Assembly (NCBI RefSeq): GCF_019703515.2
Contig: NC_059368.1
Coordinates: 28,575,289 to 28,639,288, forward strand
From: Myxocyprinus asiaticus
Taxonomy: Eukaryota > Chordata > Actinopteri > Cypriniformes > Catostomidae
Reading direction: 5' to 3'
DNA: 64,000 nt
Positions 44,035-54,868 of this stretch are shown piece by piece. Positions within the stretch are counted from its first letter, which is position 1. Every line of letters begins with the position of its first letter. Below the pieces are notes generated by a model. The model worked only from the letters and a program-made list of their open reading frames with translations, did not search any database and had not been told where the DNA came from. The position numbers were made by a program, and so were the translations under genes.

Positions 44035-44440
44035 TTGGGGACCCCAATGGGACCGCCTCCACCGGGTATTCCCCCGCAGACCTCCCATTGCCCAGCACGC
44101 TCATCTGCCCCGATCGGGCTTCCGGATGAGTCCGCTAGCTCGTCTCACGGCGAGTTCGACCTCTTGTTCAAAGCCCGCGATGGCGGAGTGGCCAGGGGCT
44201 ATACGGCGATTCCCCCGGTGGATAAGGTGCTCGCGGTGCACTTATGCCCGCAGAGCACCGCCAACTGGCGTGGACGCCCAAAGCTCCCATCCAAGCCCTG
44301 TAGGTTCACGTCGTCCCTGATGGCCAAAGCCTACAGCGCTGATGGACAAGCCGCCTCTGCCCTGCATGCCATGGCTCTCCTGCAGGTCCACCAAGCCAAG
44401 GCGCTAAAAGAACTGCACGAAGATAGTTCCGCCCAGATCT
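44035..44440 (+). pseudogene. DIRS ORF1 (gag) middle part
   Basis: Contains RGYTAIPPVDKVLAVHLCPQ, RPKLPSKPCRFTSSLMAKAY and GQAASALHAMALLQVHQAKA, matching gag of the first DIRS element around 11,260-11,500. The stretch with WFLGSEH and KSWKAPF found in the first copy is missing, so there is an internal deletion before 44,170. A frameshift at about 44,440 leads to the next open frame. Confidence 0.8.
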
Positions 44441-44441
44441 G

Positions 44442-45320
44442 ATGCAGGAACTGCGCTCGGCGACTGACCTCACTCACCGAGCGACGAAGGTCACGGCGCG
44501 GTCTCTCGGGCGGACGATGTCCACATTAGTGGTCCAGGAGTGCCACCTTTGGCTCAACCTGGTTGAGATGGGTGAGGCCGACAAGACACGGTTCCTTGCT
44601 GCCCCTATTTCCCAGGCTGGCCTATTCGGTGACACCGTCGAGGACTTTGCCCAGCAGTTCTCAACGGTGAAGCAGCAGACGGAGGCTATCCAGCATATCC
44701 TGCCCTATATGGCATCCTCAGTGGTGGCCACCCCGCTCGGGTTGATGCATATGAGACTGCTTCAGCACTGGCTTCAGACTCGAGTCCCGAGATGGGCATG
44801 GCACCACGGGACACATCGCGTGGTCATCACACCAGTCTGTCACCGTCTCTTCAGCCCTTGGACCGACCTCTCGTTTCTACAGGCAGGTGTTCCCCTAGAG
44901 CAGGTCTCCAGGCACGTCGTGGTCACGACAGATGCCTCCAAAATGGGCTGGGGCACTGTTTGCAACAGACACGCAGCCGCCGGCTTATGGACAGGCCCGC
45001 GGCTGCGTTGGCACATCAACTGCCTTGAATTGTTGGCAATTCTGCTCGCCCTGCGGAGGTTCTGGCCATTGATCCAGGGCAAGCATGTGTTAGTTTGGAC
45101 TGACAACATGGCAACGGTAGAATATGTCAACCGCCAAGGCGGTCTGCGCTCTCATTGTATGTCACAATGTGGTTCTCGGACCTCACGCTCCTTGCGACAG
45201 CCCCCCTGGCGAATTTCCCTGAGGAAGGACCTTCTTTCTCAGGGACGGAGCACCATCTGGCAGCGACCAGACCTCTGGAATCTCCATGTCTGGCCCCTGG
45301 ACGGGACGCAGAAGACCTAA
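44442..45320 (+). CDS. Fused DIRS gag-RNase H open frame (292 codons)
   Basis: An uninterrupted frame of 292 residues. Residues 1-89 are the gag C-terminal half (SLGRTMSTLVVQECHL, GLFGDTVEDFAQQF). At residue 90 it passes directly into RT connection sequence (LLQHWLQTRVPRWAW), then RNase H at 160-235 with Asp164 (TTDASKMGWG), Glu196 (INCLELLAI) and Asp221 (VWTDNMATVEYV). From about residue 238 it jumps to the linker before the recombinase (RKDLLSQGR, WNLHVWPLDGT). The RT catalytic domain is deleted. The fusion is in frame but lies behind a frameshift, so translation would need a downstream start such as Met1. Whether it makes a protein is unknown. Confidence 0.7.
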   Translation: MQELRSATDLTHRATKVTARSLGRTMSTLVVQECHLWLNLVEMGEADKTRFLAAPISQAGLFGDTVEDFAQQFSTVKQQTEAIQHILPYMASSVVATPLGLMHMRLLQHWLQTRVPRWAWHHGTHRVVITPVCHRLFSPWTDLSFLQAGVPLEQVSRHVVVTTDASKMGWGTVCNRHAAAGLWTGPRLRWHINCLELLAILLALRRFWPLIQGKHVLVWTDNMATVEYVNRQGGLRSHCMSQCGSRTSRSLRQPPWRISLRKDLLSQGRSTIWQRPDLWNLHVWPLDGTQKT

Positions 45321-46215
45321 GCGGTCTACCACCCGTGGTGGTAGACACGATCACTCAGGCTAGGGCCCTGTATACGAGGCGCCTGTATGCCTTTAAGTAG
45401 CGTCTTTTCGTTAAGTGGTGTTCTTCCCGACGGAAAGACCCCCAGAGATGCGTAGTCAGATCGGTGCTTTCCTTCCTGCAGGAGAGGTTGGAAGGGTGGC
45501 TGTCCCCTTCCACCTTGAAGGTGTAAGATGCTGCTATAGCAGCACACCACAACACAGTGGACAGTAAGTCCTTAGGGAAGCACGACCTGATCATAAGGTT
45601 CCTGAGAGGCGCCAAGAGGCTGAACCCCTCCAGACCGTGCCTCGTTCCCTCATGGGACCTCTCTGTAGTTCTTCAGGGTCTACAGAGAGCCCCCTTTGAG
45701 CCTTTGCAGTCAGCTGAGCTTAAGGCATCTCCTTGAAGACTGCCCTCCTGACTGCACTCACTTCCATCAAGAGGGTAGGAGACCTGCAAGCGTTCCCTCT
45801 CAGCGAAACGTGCCTGGAGTTCAGTCCGGGCTACTCTCATGTGATCTTGAGACCCCGACCGGGCTATGTGCCCAAGGTTCCCCTTCGAACACAGAGCTTT
45901 AGGATCTCTGAGCAGCTCTTTGTCTGCTTTGGTGCACAGCGGAAAGGAAGCGCTGTCTCCAAGCAGCGGATCGCCCACTGGCTCATTGTCGCCATAGCTA
46001 TGGCATATCACACCCAGGACGTGCCGCCCCCGGTAGTGCTACGAGCCCATTCTACCAGGGGTGTAGCGGCCTCCTGGGGCCTGGCCAGGGGTGCCTCTCT
46101 AACAGACATTTGCAGAGCAGTTGGCTGGGCAACACCCAACACCTTTGCAAGGTTCTACCACCTTCGGGTGGAACCAGTTTCGTCCCAGGTAGTGGCATGC
46201 AATACAAGTGGATAA
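45321..46215 (+). pseudogene. DIRS tyrosine recombinase with catalytic residues
   Basis: The N-terminal part starts VVVDTITQARALYTRRLY. Stops interrupt it at about 45,399 and 45,525, and a shift occurs near 45,733. The catalytic domain then reads ALLTALTSIKRVGDLQAF (first Arg), LRAHSTRGVAASWGLA (HxxR), RAVGWATPNTFARFYHL (Trp and nucleophile Tyr). All signature residues of a tyrosine recombinase are thus visible, unlike in the first DIRS copy. It would join circular element DNA to the chromosome. Stops make this copy non-functional unless bypassed. Confidence 0.85.
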
Positions 46216-46954
46216 GCCCGGGATAGCCGGCTGGGTGTATCGCTTGCACATTGCGCCTTTCACCTCCTCTGAGCTGAAGACGTGCGCCATTAATTCCCAG
46301 TAGTGTTCACAAACTATGTTCCCTGGTTGACTTCCTCCGAGCCCTGTGGCATTCGAGTTTTTGGAGAGACTCACTGCCAGCCCAGTACACGTGCTAACTA
46401 AGAGCCCTGTTCTGGGGTAGGTGCTCCGCATGTGGCGGTTCCCTGTATGGTAACCCCATGTGATGTATATCTTCTGCTAATTCGTTTCCCTGTTGGCAAA
46501 CTGCATCTTCCTTGGGCAGAGCCCCCTCTGCAACAGTCTCCATGTTTGTTGTAACTCCTCCCCCATTGGGTAGGATCTACCATGAGACTCTCCACATGGT
46601 CGGCAAGACCATGTAATGTATTTTCCACTTAAATATCCCCCCCTCTCTTTGGGCATGGTGTGGTCTCCCCTTGGAAGGGACACCCCCCGACTAGACCTGG
46701 CGGCCCAGTCGGATAATCCCCCTTTTTTTTAGGGAGTGGAAAAAAAGAAAGGGAAAAGTGGCCACGACTGGGTTAGCCTGTCTCTATCTTTTGGGTAGTC
46801 GACTTGTCCCCAAAGGGCCATTCGACACTCATAACTATGTTGGGGGAGGTTACGTGTTGGCCTGGTGCGCTGGCTACGAGGCACACTGTTGTCTGCCCGT
46901 CACACACTGCCAGTTCACGTAACACAGTTCAGCCAGTTGCGGGGTTTTGTATAG

Positions 46955-47010
46955 GGAACGTCCTGGTTACTTGCGTAACCTCCATTCCCTGATGGAGGGA
47001 ACAAGACGCT
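46955..47010 (+). repeat. DIRS internal complementary region (partial)
   Basis: GGGAACGTCCTGGTTACTTG through GATGGAGGGAACAAGACG is complementary to the right terminus at 47,222-47,278. The half complementary to the left terminus, present in the first DIRS copy, is missing here. Confidence 0.72.
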
Positions 47011-47278
47011 GTGTCCCTCCTGCCACAATGCTGAACTACCCGCTGACCTTGTCTTGGCTCCTCAGCATAAAACCTGAATGAGTGGTTGCATACCAGCTCC
47101 TTTTATACCCGTATGTCTGGGGGAGTGGCATGCAAATACCACTCTGCAATTTTCATTGGCCTTTTATCAAAGACCAGAGGTGTTTCGGGCTCCCAAGAGT
47201 GACCCCTAGTGTCACTACATTGACACAACGTTTTGTTCCCTCCATCAGGGAACGGAGGTTACGCAAGTAACCAGGACA
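47011..47278 (+). repeat. DIRS right inverted terminal repeat
   Basis: Contains CTCCTTTTATACCCG, the inverse of the left TATA region, and ends CCTCCATCAGGGAACGG...AACCAGGAC. It adjoins the tail of the minus-strand SINE. Confidence 0.83.
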
Positions 47279-47707
47279 TTTCTCCCCTTTTCTCCGCAAT
47301 TTGGAATGCCCTGTAAGTACTCTAAGTCCTCGTGGTGGTGTAGTGACTCACCTCAGTCCGGGTGGCAGAGGACGAAAATCAGTTGCCTCCACATCTGAGA
47401 CTGTCAATCCGTGCATCTTATCATGTGGCTTGTTGAGCGCATTACTGTGAAGACTTAGCGCATGTGGAGGCTTCACGCTATTCTCTGCGGCATCCACTCA
47501 CAACTTACCACGCGCCCCACCAAGACCGAGAACCACATTATAGCGACCACGAGGAGGTTAACCCAACTTGACTCTACCCACCCTAGCAACCGGGCCAATT
47601 GGTTGCTTAGGAAGCCTGACTGGAGTCACTCAGCACACCCTATATTCGAACTTGCGACTCCAGGTGTGGTTGTCAGCGTCTTTACTTGCTGAGCTACCCA
47701 GGCCCCC
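47279..47707 (-). repeat. tRNA-derived SINE, copy 2
   Basis: Same family as 41,755-42,191 in opposite orientation. The head is at the right, with TGCTGAGCTACCCA (inverse A box, about 47,688-47,701) and ATTCGAAC (inverse B box, about 47,644). The body holds CCTAGCAACCGGGCCAATTGG and GACCACGAGGAGGTTAACCC. The tail abuts the DIRS right end. Confidence 0.85.
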
Positions 47708-47980
47708 TTGTAACTGTTATATTGCATATTTAAGCGTATCATTTTTTCATTTAATAAAGAATATTTTATCCCCATCATTATTGAAACCTTGTTTTATGTT
47801 TTAAGTTTATTGTGTTCATTGCACAGACATGCTATTGTAGTAACTGAGGGTGGACAATATAGTATACAAATAATAAAGCCTTCTATTGAAATCATTTCAG
47901 CCATATCACAAATTTAACATTGTTGGGCTCTTCGTTCATGAGTGGGTTTGGTTATTAGAAATAATTAATAATTATCAAAG

Positions 47981-48239
47981 ATAATTATTAATTATTAAAA
48001 TCAATAGGACATTGATTAGAATCAACATTAGCTTATTGATCCTTCAAATCAACAATTATCAAAGATAACCATCAATTATCAAATTCAATAGAATATGAAT
48101 TATTATCTAAGATAATTATTAATTATTAAAATCAATAGAACATTGATTAGAATTAGCATTAGCTTATTGATCCTTCAAATCAACAATCATCAAAGATAAT
48201 TATCAATTATCAAAATCAATAGAATATTAATAAGGATTA
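47981..48239. repeat. Tandem repeat, 130-bp period, two units
   Basis: ATAATTATTAATTATTAAAATC starts at 47,981 and again at 48,111. Both units contain CATTGATTAGAAT and AGCTTATTGATCCTTCAAATC. Very AT-rich, with repeated ATTATCAAAGATAA motifs inside each unit. Confidence 0.88.
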
Positions 48240-50080
48240 ATATCGCTGGGGCACCACCCTGGAATCGGGGACTAATAACCAGACAGTATAGCAGTCTCAC
48301 TATAGGATTGTTCTCTTAGGAAAGTTGATGTCCGGAGAACATCTACATTCAAAGGAAAACAATGAAGACTTGAATCCGAGCACTGACATCCCCTGCCAGC
48401 CCTTGAAACAGGTGCATGCAGAACAATACCAAAACACTTCTCTTTAAAGTATAACAAAGTTTATTAATGTAGTGTGGCAGCGGGGGTGTGGTCAAGCATC
48501 TCTCCGGAGAGAGAGAAAGTGGTAAGGGCGCTTACACCTGAGCTAAATTATGTCTAACACCTGTCTCTAATTTCAGTGAGCACGGGGAGAGCGGCATAAA
48601 TAGGGCCACGCAGCATTCAGATGGGAGGGAGAGCCTGGGCATGGACGATGAAGTTGTAAGTTGTTAAAATTGCAAAGCTGAGAGTTTATTGTGTAAGCTA
48701 GTTTGTGGATATTTTTAGATTGTGTTTTCCAACAACATAAAGCCCTGCGAGTGTGTATGTGCCTACCTGAACCAGGAAATCTGCTTCTCGCCTCCTCCTT
48801 CCACTGAGAAGTGCTACATGCAGTAATATCAATTAATAATCAATACAATGCAGTCAATAAACTTTGGACTTCCAACTACAACCTAAACAGTAAGAGGTTT
48901 CCGGCCAGAGAATGTGGTACGATAATGTGGGTCTCCGCTGGTACGATAACTTAGGGACAATGCTGGACTCTGTCACCAATTTATCTGCTCGCCAAATGTG
49001 TGTGCTGGAATGTTTGTGAGGGGTTGTGGGTGTGTGCAGTTAGTAGGAGAGAGAGACAGAACAGAGTGACAGCACCAAAGCCGGTTTTTGTGATCGTGGG
49101 AGAGAGGGCAACCGTTATTTTATCACTCAGAGACAAGGTGAACGGCTCATAATCCGTCCGTCGCAGTCGTTGGTTGTCTATTGGATAAACTCAGTGTGCC
49201 GATCTCACCCGCGATGGCGGAAATGCACAATTGGTCCAACGTGGTTGGACAACAACACAGCAAATCTCATTTGTGGTAAAAGTTACAAATACTACCTTGA
49301 GTATTATTAGCAGCAATGAGCGGACTCGGCGGTCCGTAAACTGTACAAGCAATAACCTTGATACACAAGAATAACACACTATAATAATCTATCTCTGCCC
49401 AGACGTAAACCTCTTACTTCAGTCGTGTGAGGATGCAGGTAGAATGTGTGTTCATCTGTCATTTGACTCCGACTTGGGTGATGACGGGAGGCCCTCGTTT
49501 CCTCGCTCTGTTGGCAGGTGGTACAGCGGCTGATTCTCAGCGGGTCGGAGGAGAAAACAGTGAAGTCGACTCGGTTGAAGAAGGAAGAGAAATCTTCTTT
49601 CTTCACTTCTGCAGGCAAAGATTGCTCGGTGGTCTCCTTAGCGTGCTCGGTGGAACACAGAGAAATCTCAATTCGTCCAGTGAGATGGAGATCGTATGGC
49701 CAAAATTTCAGGTATGTACGTTACTTTCTTGGGCAACGAGGCTACACCTGGGAGCAGCAGGGCAGCACCTACAAGAGGCACATACTGTTGCTGGAAGCTA
49801 AGCATCGAAGGAATTTCCAGGTTTTATACTCTCGATGAAGTCATGGTTGGGGGAGGCGTTCTGTCGTGCATTTCATCCAATAGGAGTTGAGTGTTCGATC
49901 ATTCAGAATTTCACACATAGGTGTAAAGTGAGCAAGGCTTCATGGGATCTGTAGTCTGTTTTGGACTCCCTTTGTTTGATTTTGGCACCGTTGTTGTGGC
50001 TGTGAGGCTTCTAGTGTTCCTACAGGCCGCAATCAGGCTTTATGACTGTGTGTAGGCCTGCCTTTGTCTTTTATCTGATT
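48240..50080 (-). mobile_element. Probable LTR-type retroelement terminal sequence
   Basis: The minus strand has a TATA box (GAGTATAAAACC near 49,830) and, after removing a solo LTR at 48,473-48,818, an AATAAA near 48,465. About 200 bp later it enters a GGTGGTGCCCCAGCG stretch and AT-rich repeats. This promoter-to-polyadenylation layout suggests a long LTR or its leader from an unidentified retroelement. I see no gag, pol or env motif. Open frames on both strands at 49,379-49,890 are not recognisable. Confidence 0.35.
48473..48818 (+). repeat. Solo LTR of a Gmr1-like element
   Basis: 346 bp, starting TGTGGCAGCGGGGGTGTGG and ending AAGTGCTACA. Stretches such as TCTAACACCTGTCTCTAATT match the LTR at 20,117-20,474 read on its own strand. 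Flanks TGTAG (48,468-48,472) and TGCAG (48,819-48,823) fit a 5-bp target duplication with one change. A TATA-like CATAAATAGGG lies near 48,595. Confidence 0.75.
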
Positions 50081-50299
50081 ACATGAGGCCAAATAACTTC
50101 TTACATTGAAAATAGTATATAAAACACTTGAATAATCATATTAGGATATACTGGTGGTGGCTGAGGAGAGTCCCATGTTCTCTATTTAAAAGTGCTTTGA
50201 GTGTAGTGTCAGAAAAATGATTTAAGTGTAAAATTAATTCAAATATGTAAATAAGAGTGTTGTTTATCTTCATCAAAACAAGTCATATTTCCGTTTCAA

Positions 50300-50533
50300 A
50301 TGTTTAATTGTTTTAACATTATATCAGCATGAAAATACAATGTTATGACTCCGGCTCCAGTCATGATCACACACAGGCGATATCTAGGTAAGCTCAATTT
50401 TGGAGATTCATCCGCCAGAAGAGCAGTGCCAGAACATGACTGACGTAATGTATTCTTCCGCAAATTGTTTGCAATTTTAAGTTTCAACCACATATGTCAC
50501 TAGAGAGCACAAAGTTACATAGTGCAGCTTTAA
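50300..50533 (+). mobile_element. TTAA-bounded repeat, right part
   Basis: Ends TTACATAGTGCAGCTTTAA, the inverse of the end at 42,831. Left limit uncertain. It could be the other end of that element, separated by later insertions. Confidence 0.5.
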
Positions 50534-52115
50534 GAAAACAGCATGTGATTAATTGTTGTAATGATGGATGAATAGCACAGGCTCGTTCTCCGGTGTTTAG
50601 AGCAGGTTTAACCCCAGGGCCTCAGTCAGTCTTGGACTAGTCCCAGAACACACAGTACTCTATTTCTTCAAGTACAGGCGAGGGGTGACTAAAATCATCG
50701 CTCAAATGCAATGATACATCACTCTGCATTTTCCCCATAGACCCGACCAACAGTCCAAAACAGGACACACCAAAAACATACAAATGAGGAAGGGCCGGAA
50801 AATGCATTTTAAATGCTTATTTTGCTCTCACTTCTTTCTCTTTCACAAGGGGAAAACCAGTGAGGAAAGGGGAAAAGCTTTGAATGTGTTTGTTAAATTA
50901 TTCCTGCACTTGATGGAAATGCATTTGCTTCAAGTGCTGAGGGGAGCACAGAGAGATGGCAGTAAAACACATTCAGAGTATTTTTCATTTCCAGGGGAAC
51001 GATTGTCTCCCTTATGGTAGAAACACAAACACAAGCAGGACTATAGAAATAGGGCATTCTATTTTATTTTATTTTATTGTAGGGGTACAAGAACTGAAAT
51101 TCCTCAACTCTTATTTAAGGTTGTCATATTGCCTTGACTTTCAGCAAATACAGCCTCTCTACTGGCACTGTTATTTTCTGTTATGAGGGGAAATTGCAGA
51201 GAAAAGAACATCTTGCTGCCTTCCAATGGGCACTGTCTGGGCTTGTCTGTTTCATAAATATACAGGAGGGCTCCAATGAGTAAGCATGAGTAGGCTGAAA
51301 AGATGCTGTCCAAAAAGACACAGATTTATTTGACTTCAGACTATACAATTTGCATCCCACAAAGTGTTAACCCTTAACATAACTGTACGCCCTACTCTTG
51401 CACTAGATCTGATTAAGTTGGAAACCCCATCCACAGTGGTGTACCGCAAATCTGCCCACAGTAGTGCCATCAAGCATGAGTGTTTGTAGCAGGAGTGAAA
51501 TCCATTTACATTTGGCATAATTTTAACCAAACCAACTAGTTTTGAAGTGCATTCAAGGTATACATTTAATGCATGTACAGAATGAATGTTCCCAGAGAAT
51601 CAAACCTTTGACCTAAGTGCTGCTAGCACCAGTTGAACTTTTGGAGCATCCTATGTAGAATTTGAACCTACAAACTTAGGGTTATAAGCCATAAGCTTTA
51701 CTGACTTTGCCACCCACACCACCTACTGGAACTGATGAAAAAAGTGATGGAGAAAGTGTTTTGGGAAATTGAGCCTTCCCTTCTATAACATTCAGTTTAT
51801 TTTACCTTTTTTGAGCTATGCTGACATATTATTTGACAAATCTGTAATTTAGAACATTTAAATGTTGTGATTTACAGCAGTTCTACAGCTGGCTTCTCTG
51901 AAGGATGGAGAATTACATTTTGGACTAATCAGTAAACAAGTAAGATGACAGGAAAATGGCTTCACAGCAAAGATGGGGCTCTGTAATATAATTTTTGCTT
52001 TGCATGACAGGAAAGCACGGCAAAGGCTGCTTCTTGATCCTCCTAGATCAGGACTGGAACTAAAAAAACAGCCCAAGACCTAAGCTTACCCAATACAACC
52101 CACAACTTATTAAAA

Positions 52116-52148
<33 letters not shown>

Positions 52149-52305
52149 GATAATAATTACCTGCTAGGGCACTTACCATTTTTAATAAGAGGGTGGCAGA
52201 AAGTGTGGGTGCAGTGAATGTACATGTGAATGTATGTGTGTGTGGGTTGCGCCCAGTGTTGCTATACAAAAAGTTGCCTCTATCACCTGTCTATATATAT
52301 ATATT
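50534..52305. other. Unassigned spacer with degraded SINE-like stretch
   Basis: No gene recognised. 51,540-51,720 contains AATCAAACCTTTGACC and related stretches resembling a decayed tRNA-derived SINE in minus orientation. An (AAT)n run lies at 52,124-52,150 and a short (TA)n at 52,291-52,303. Confidence 0.45.
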
Positions 52306-53539
52306 CACTGGTGGCCAAAAGTTTGGAATAATGTACAGATTTTGCTGTTTCGGAAGGAAATTATTACTTTAATTCACCAAAGTGGCTTTCAACTGATCAC
52401 AAAGTATAGTCAGGACATTACTGATGTAAAAACAGCACCATCACTATTTGAAAAAAGTCATTTTTTATCAAATCTAGACAGACCCCATTTCCAGCAGCCA
52501 TCACTCCAACACCTTATCCTTGAGTAATTATGCTAAATTGCTAATTTGGTACAAGAAAATCACTTGCCATTATATCAAACACAGTTGAAAGCTGTTTGGT
52601 TCGTTAAATGAAGCTTAACATTGTGTTTGTTTTTGAGTTGCCACAGTATGCAATAGACTGGCATGTCTTAAGGTCAATATTAGGTCAAAAATGGCAAAAA
52701 AAAGAAACAGCTTTCTCTAGAAACTCATCAGTCAATCGTTGTTTTGAGGAATAAAGGTTAAACAATGCTTGAAATTGCCAAAAAAACTGAAGATTTCATA
52801 CAAAGGTGTACACTACAGTCTTCAAGACAAAGGACAATTGGCTCTAACAAGGACAGAAAGAGATGTGGAAGGCCAGATGTACAACTAAACAAGAGGATAA
52901 GTACATCAGAGTCTCTAGTTTGAGAAATAGACGCCTCACATGTCCTCAGTTGACAGCTTCATTGAAATCTACCCGCTCAACACCAGTTTCATGTACAACA
53001 GTAAAGAGAAGACTCAGGGGTGCTGGCCTTATGGGAAGAATTGCAAAGAAAAAAACACTTTTGAAACAGAAAAACAAAAAGAAAATGTTAGAGTGGGCAA
53101 AGAAACACAGACATTGGACAACAAATAATTGGAAAAGAGTGTTATGGATCTTAAATCCATTGAGCTTTTGTGGGATCAGCTAGACTGTAAGGTGCGTGAG
53201 AAGTGCCCAACAAGACAGCCGCATCTATGGCAAGTGCTACAGGAAGCGTGGGGTGAAATGTCACCTGAGTATCTGGACAAACTGACAGCTAGAATGCCAA
53301 GGATCTGCAAAGCTGTCATTGCTGCACGTGGAGGATTTTCTGGATAAAAACTCTTTGAAGTAGTTCTGACCTTTTTGTTTTTTGTTTTTTTTTTTCAAAT
53401 TGTAATTGTAATTTTTCACGTTATTAATGTCCTAACTATACATTGAGATCAGTTGAATGCCACTTTGGTGAATAAAAGTACCAATTTCTTTCCATAAGAG
53501 CAAAATCTGTACATTATTCCAAATATTTGGCAGGCAGTG
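52306..53539 (+). mobile_element. Tc1-like element (plus strand), catalytic middle deleted
   Basis: Ends CACTGGTGGCCAAAAGTTTG and, inverted at 53,539, CACTGCCTGCCAAATATTTG, with subterminal GGAATAATGTACAGATTTTG at both. A degraded plus-strand transposase starts near 52,690. 52,863-53,160 has SSLRNRRLTCPQLTASLKST, GLMGRIAKKKTLLKQK and EWAKKHRHWTTNNWKRVLW. The sequence then jumps to the C-terminus (IELLWDQLDCKVREK, MPRICKAVIAARGG). The first and second catalytic Asp segments are lost between them. Confidence 0.87.
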
Positions 53540-53566
53540 TATATACTATATGCTATACTATACCAA

Positions 53567-54343
53567 TTATCTGTTGTCCAGTGTCTGTGTTTCTTTGCCC
53601 ACTCTAACATTTTCTTTTTGTTTTCAAACGTGGCTTTTTCTTTGCAATTCTTCCCATAAGACCTGCACCCCTGAGTATTCTTTTTACTGTTGTACATGAA
53701 ACTGGTGTTGAGCGGGTATAATTCAATGAAGCTGTCAGCTGAGGACATGTGAGGCATCTATTTCTCAAACTAGAGACTCTGATGTACTTATCCTCTTGTT
53801 TAGTTGTACATCTGGGCCTTCCACATCTCTTTCTGTCCTTGTTAAAGCCAGTTGTCATTTGTCTTTGAAGACTGTAGTGTACACCTTTGTATGAAATCTT
53901 CAGTTTTTTGGCAATTTCAAGCATTGTATATCCTTCATTCCTCAAAACAATGATTGACTGAAGAGTTTCTAGAGAAAGCTGTTTCTTTTTTGCCATTTTT
54001 GACCTAATATTGACCTTAAGACATGCCAGTTTATTGCATACTAAGCTTCATTTAATGAACCAAATAGCTTTGAACAGTGTTGATATAATGGCATGTGATT
54101 TTCTAGTACCAAATTAGCAATTTTGCATGATTACTCAAGGATAAGGTTGGAGTGATGGCTGCTGGAAATGGAGCCTGTCTTGATTTGATCAAAAATTACA
54201 TTTTTTAAAATAGTAATGGTGCTGTTTTTTTACATCAATAATGTCCTGACTATACTTTGTTATCAGTTGAATGGCACTTTGGTGAATTAAAGTACCAATT
54301 TCCTTCCAAACAGCTAAATCTGTACATTATTCAAAACTTTTTT
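53567..54343 (-). mobile_element. Tc1-like element (minus strand), truncated, inverted next to the previous one
   Basis: The minus-strand frame at 53,604-53,996 encodes an intact N-terminal 120 residues (MAKKKQLSLETLQSIIVLRN, MLEIAKKLKISYKGVHYS, KRCGRPRCTTKQEDKYIR), i.e. the DNA-binding half. It stops after HRHWTTDNW at about 53,570, so the catalytic domain and inner inverted repeat are gone. Its outer end is at 54,343, beside (TA)n. The two copies face in opposite directions with 28 bp between them. Confidence 0.83.
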
Positions 54344-54372
54344 GCATATATATATATATATATATATATATA
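54344..54372. repeat. (TA)n microsatellite
   Basis: A short TA run between two Tc1-type remnants. Confidence 0.93.
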
Positions 54373-54863
54373 CGTTTTAGGCACTTGTGAAAAATGTTGC
54401 ATAGTGAGGATGTCTTCAAATATAATGACATAAATAGATTTCATTTATCGTTTAATGTCATACAGAGTCCAGTAAACATAAAAAAAGCTCAATCAATATT
54501 CAGTGTGACCACCTTTGCCTTTAAAACAGCACCAATTCTCCAAAGTACACCTGGACACAGTTTTTCTTGATTGTTGGCAGATAGGATGTCCCAAGCTTCT
54601 TGTAGAATTCGCCACAGTTCTTCTATCTATTTAGGCTCTCAATTGCTCTGACACAATTTTCAGTGGGGGGCTTTGTGGGGGCCATGACATCTGTTGCAGG
54701 GCTTCCTGTTCTTCTATTCTAATCTTTTCTATTTGCAATAGTAATGTTTGGGAGTCTAACATTTATATTTCCTATCAACACACTAAAGCTGAAGATATAA
54801 ATAACCATCTTAAGACAAATGCTTTTGTGAAACATCTTATGTGCCTAAGACTTTTGCACAGTA

Positions 54864-54868
<5 letters not shown>
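54373..54868 (-). mobile_element. Degraded Tc1-like remnant of another family
   Basis: Its right end GTGCCTAAGACTTTTGCACAG and left end CGTTTTAGGCACTTGTG are inverted counterparts. The minus strand retains a C-terminal trace (a stretch like AVLKAKVVTLN near 54,520). The catalytic domain is missing. Confidence 0.72.

Larger units (their letters stand above)
43395..47278 (+). mobile_element. DIRS1-like retrotransposon, both ends present, internally deleted
   Basis: The left inverted repeat (43,395-43,620) starts CTGTCACTCACTCGACG. The right one (47,011-47,278) is its inverse over about 200 bp. Between them are a leader, ORF1 (gag), a fused gag-RNase H frame, a tyrosine recombinase and an internal complementary region. 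No target duplication is seen, as expected for recombinase-mediated insertion. The RT core and part of gag are deleted, and stops interrupt the recombinase. At about 3.9 kb it is shorter than a complete element would be. Confidence 0.9.

Noticed and set aside
49379..49890. Overlapping open frames on both strands, considered as a gag or accessory gene
   Set aside because: No retroviral-type motif, and opposite-strand frames of similar length overlap. Kept only as an LTR-like tract.
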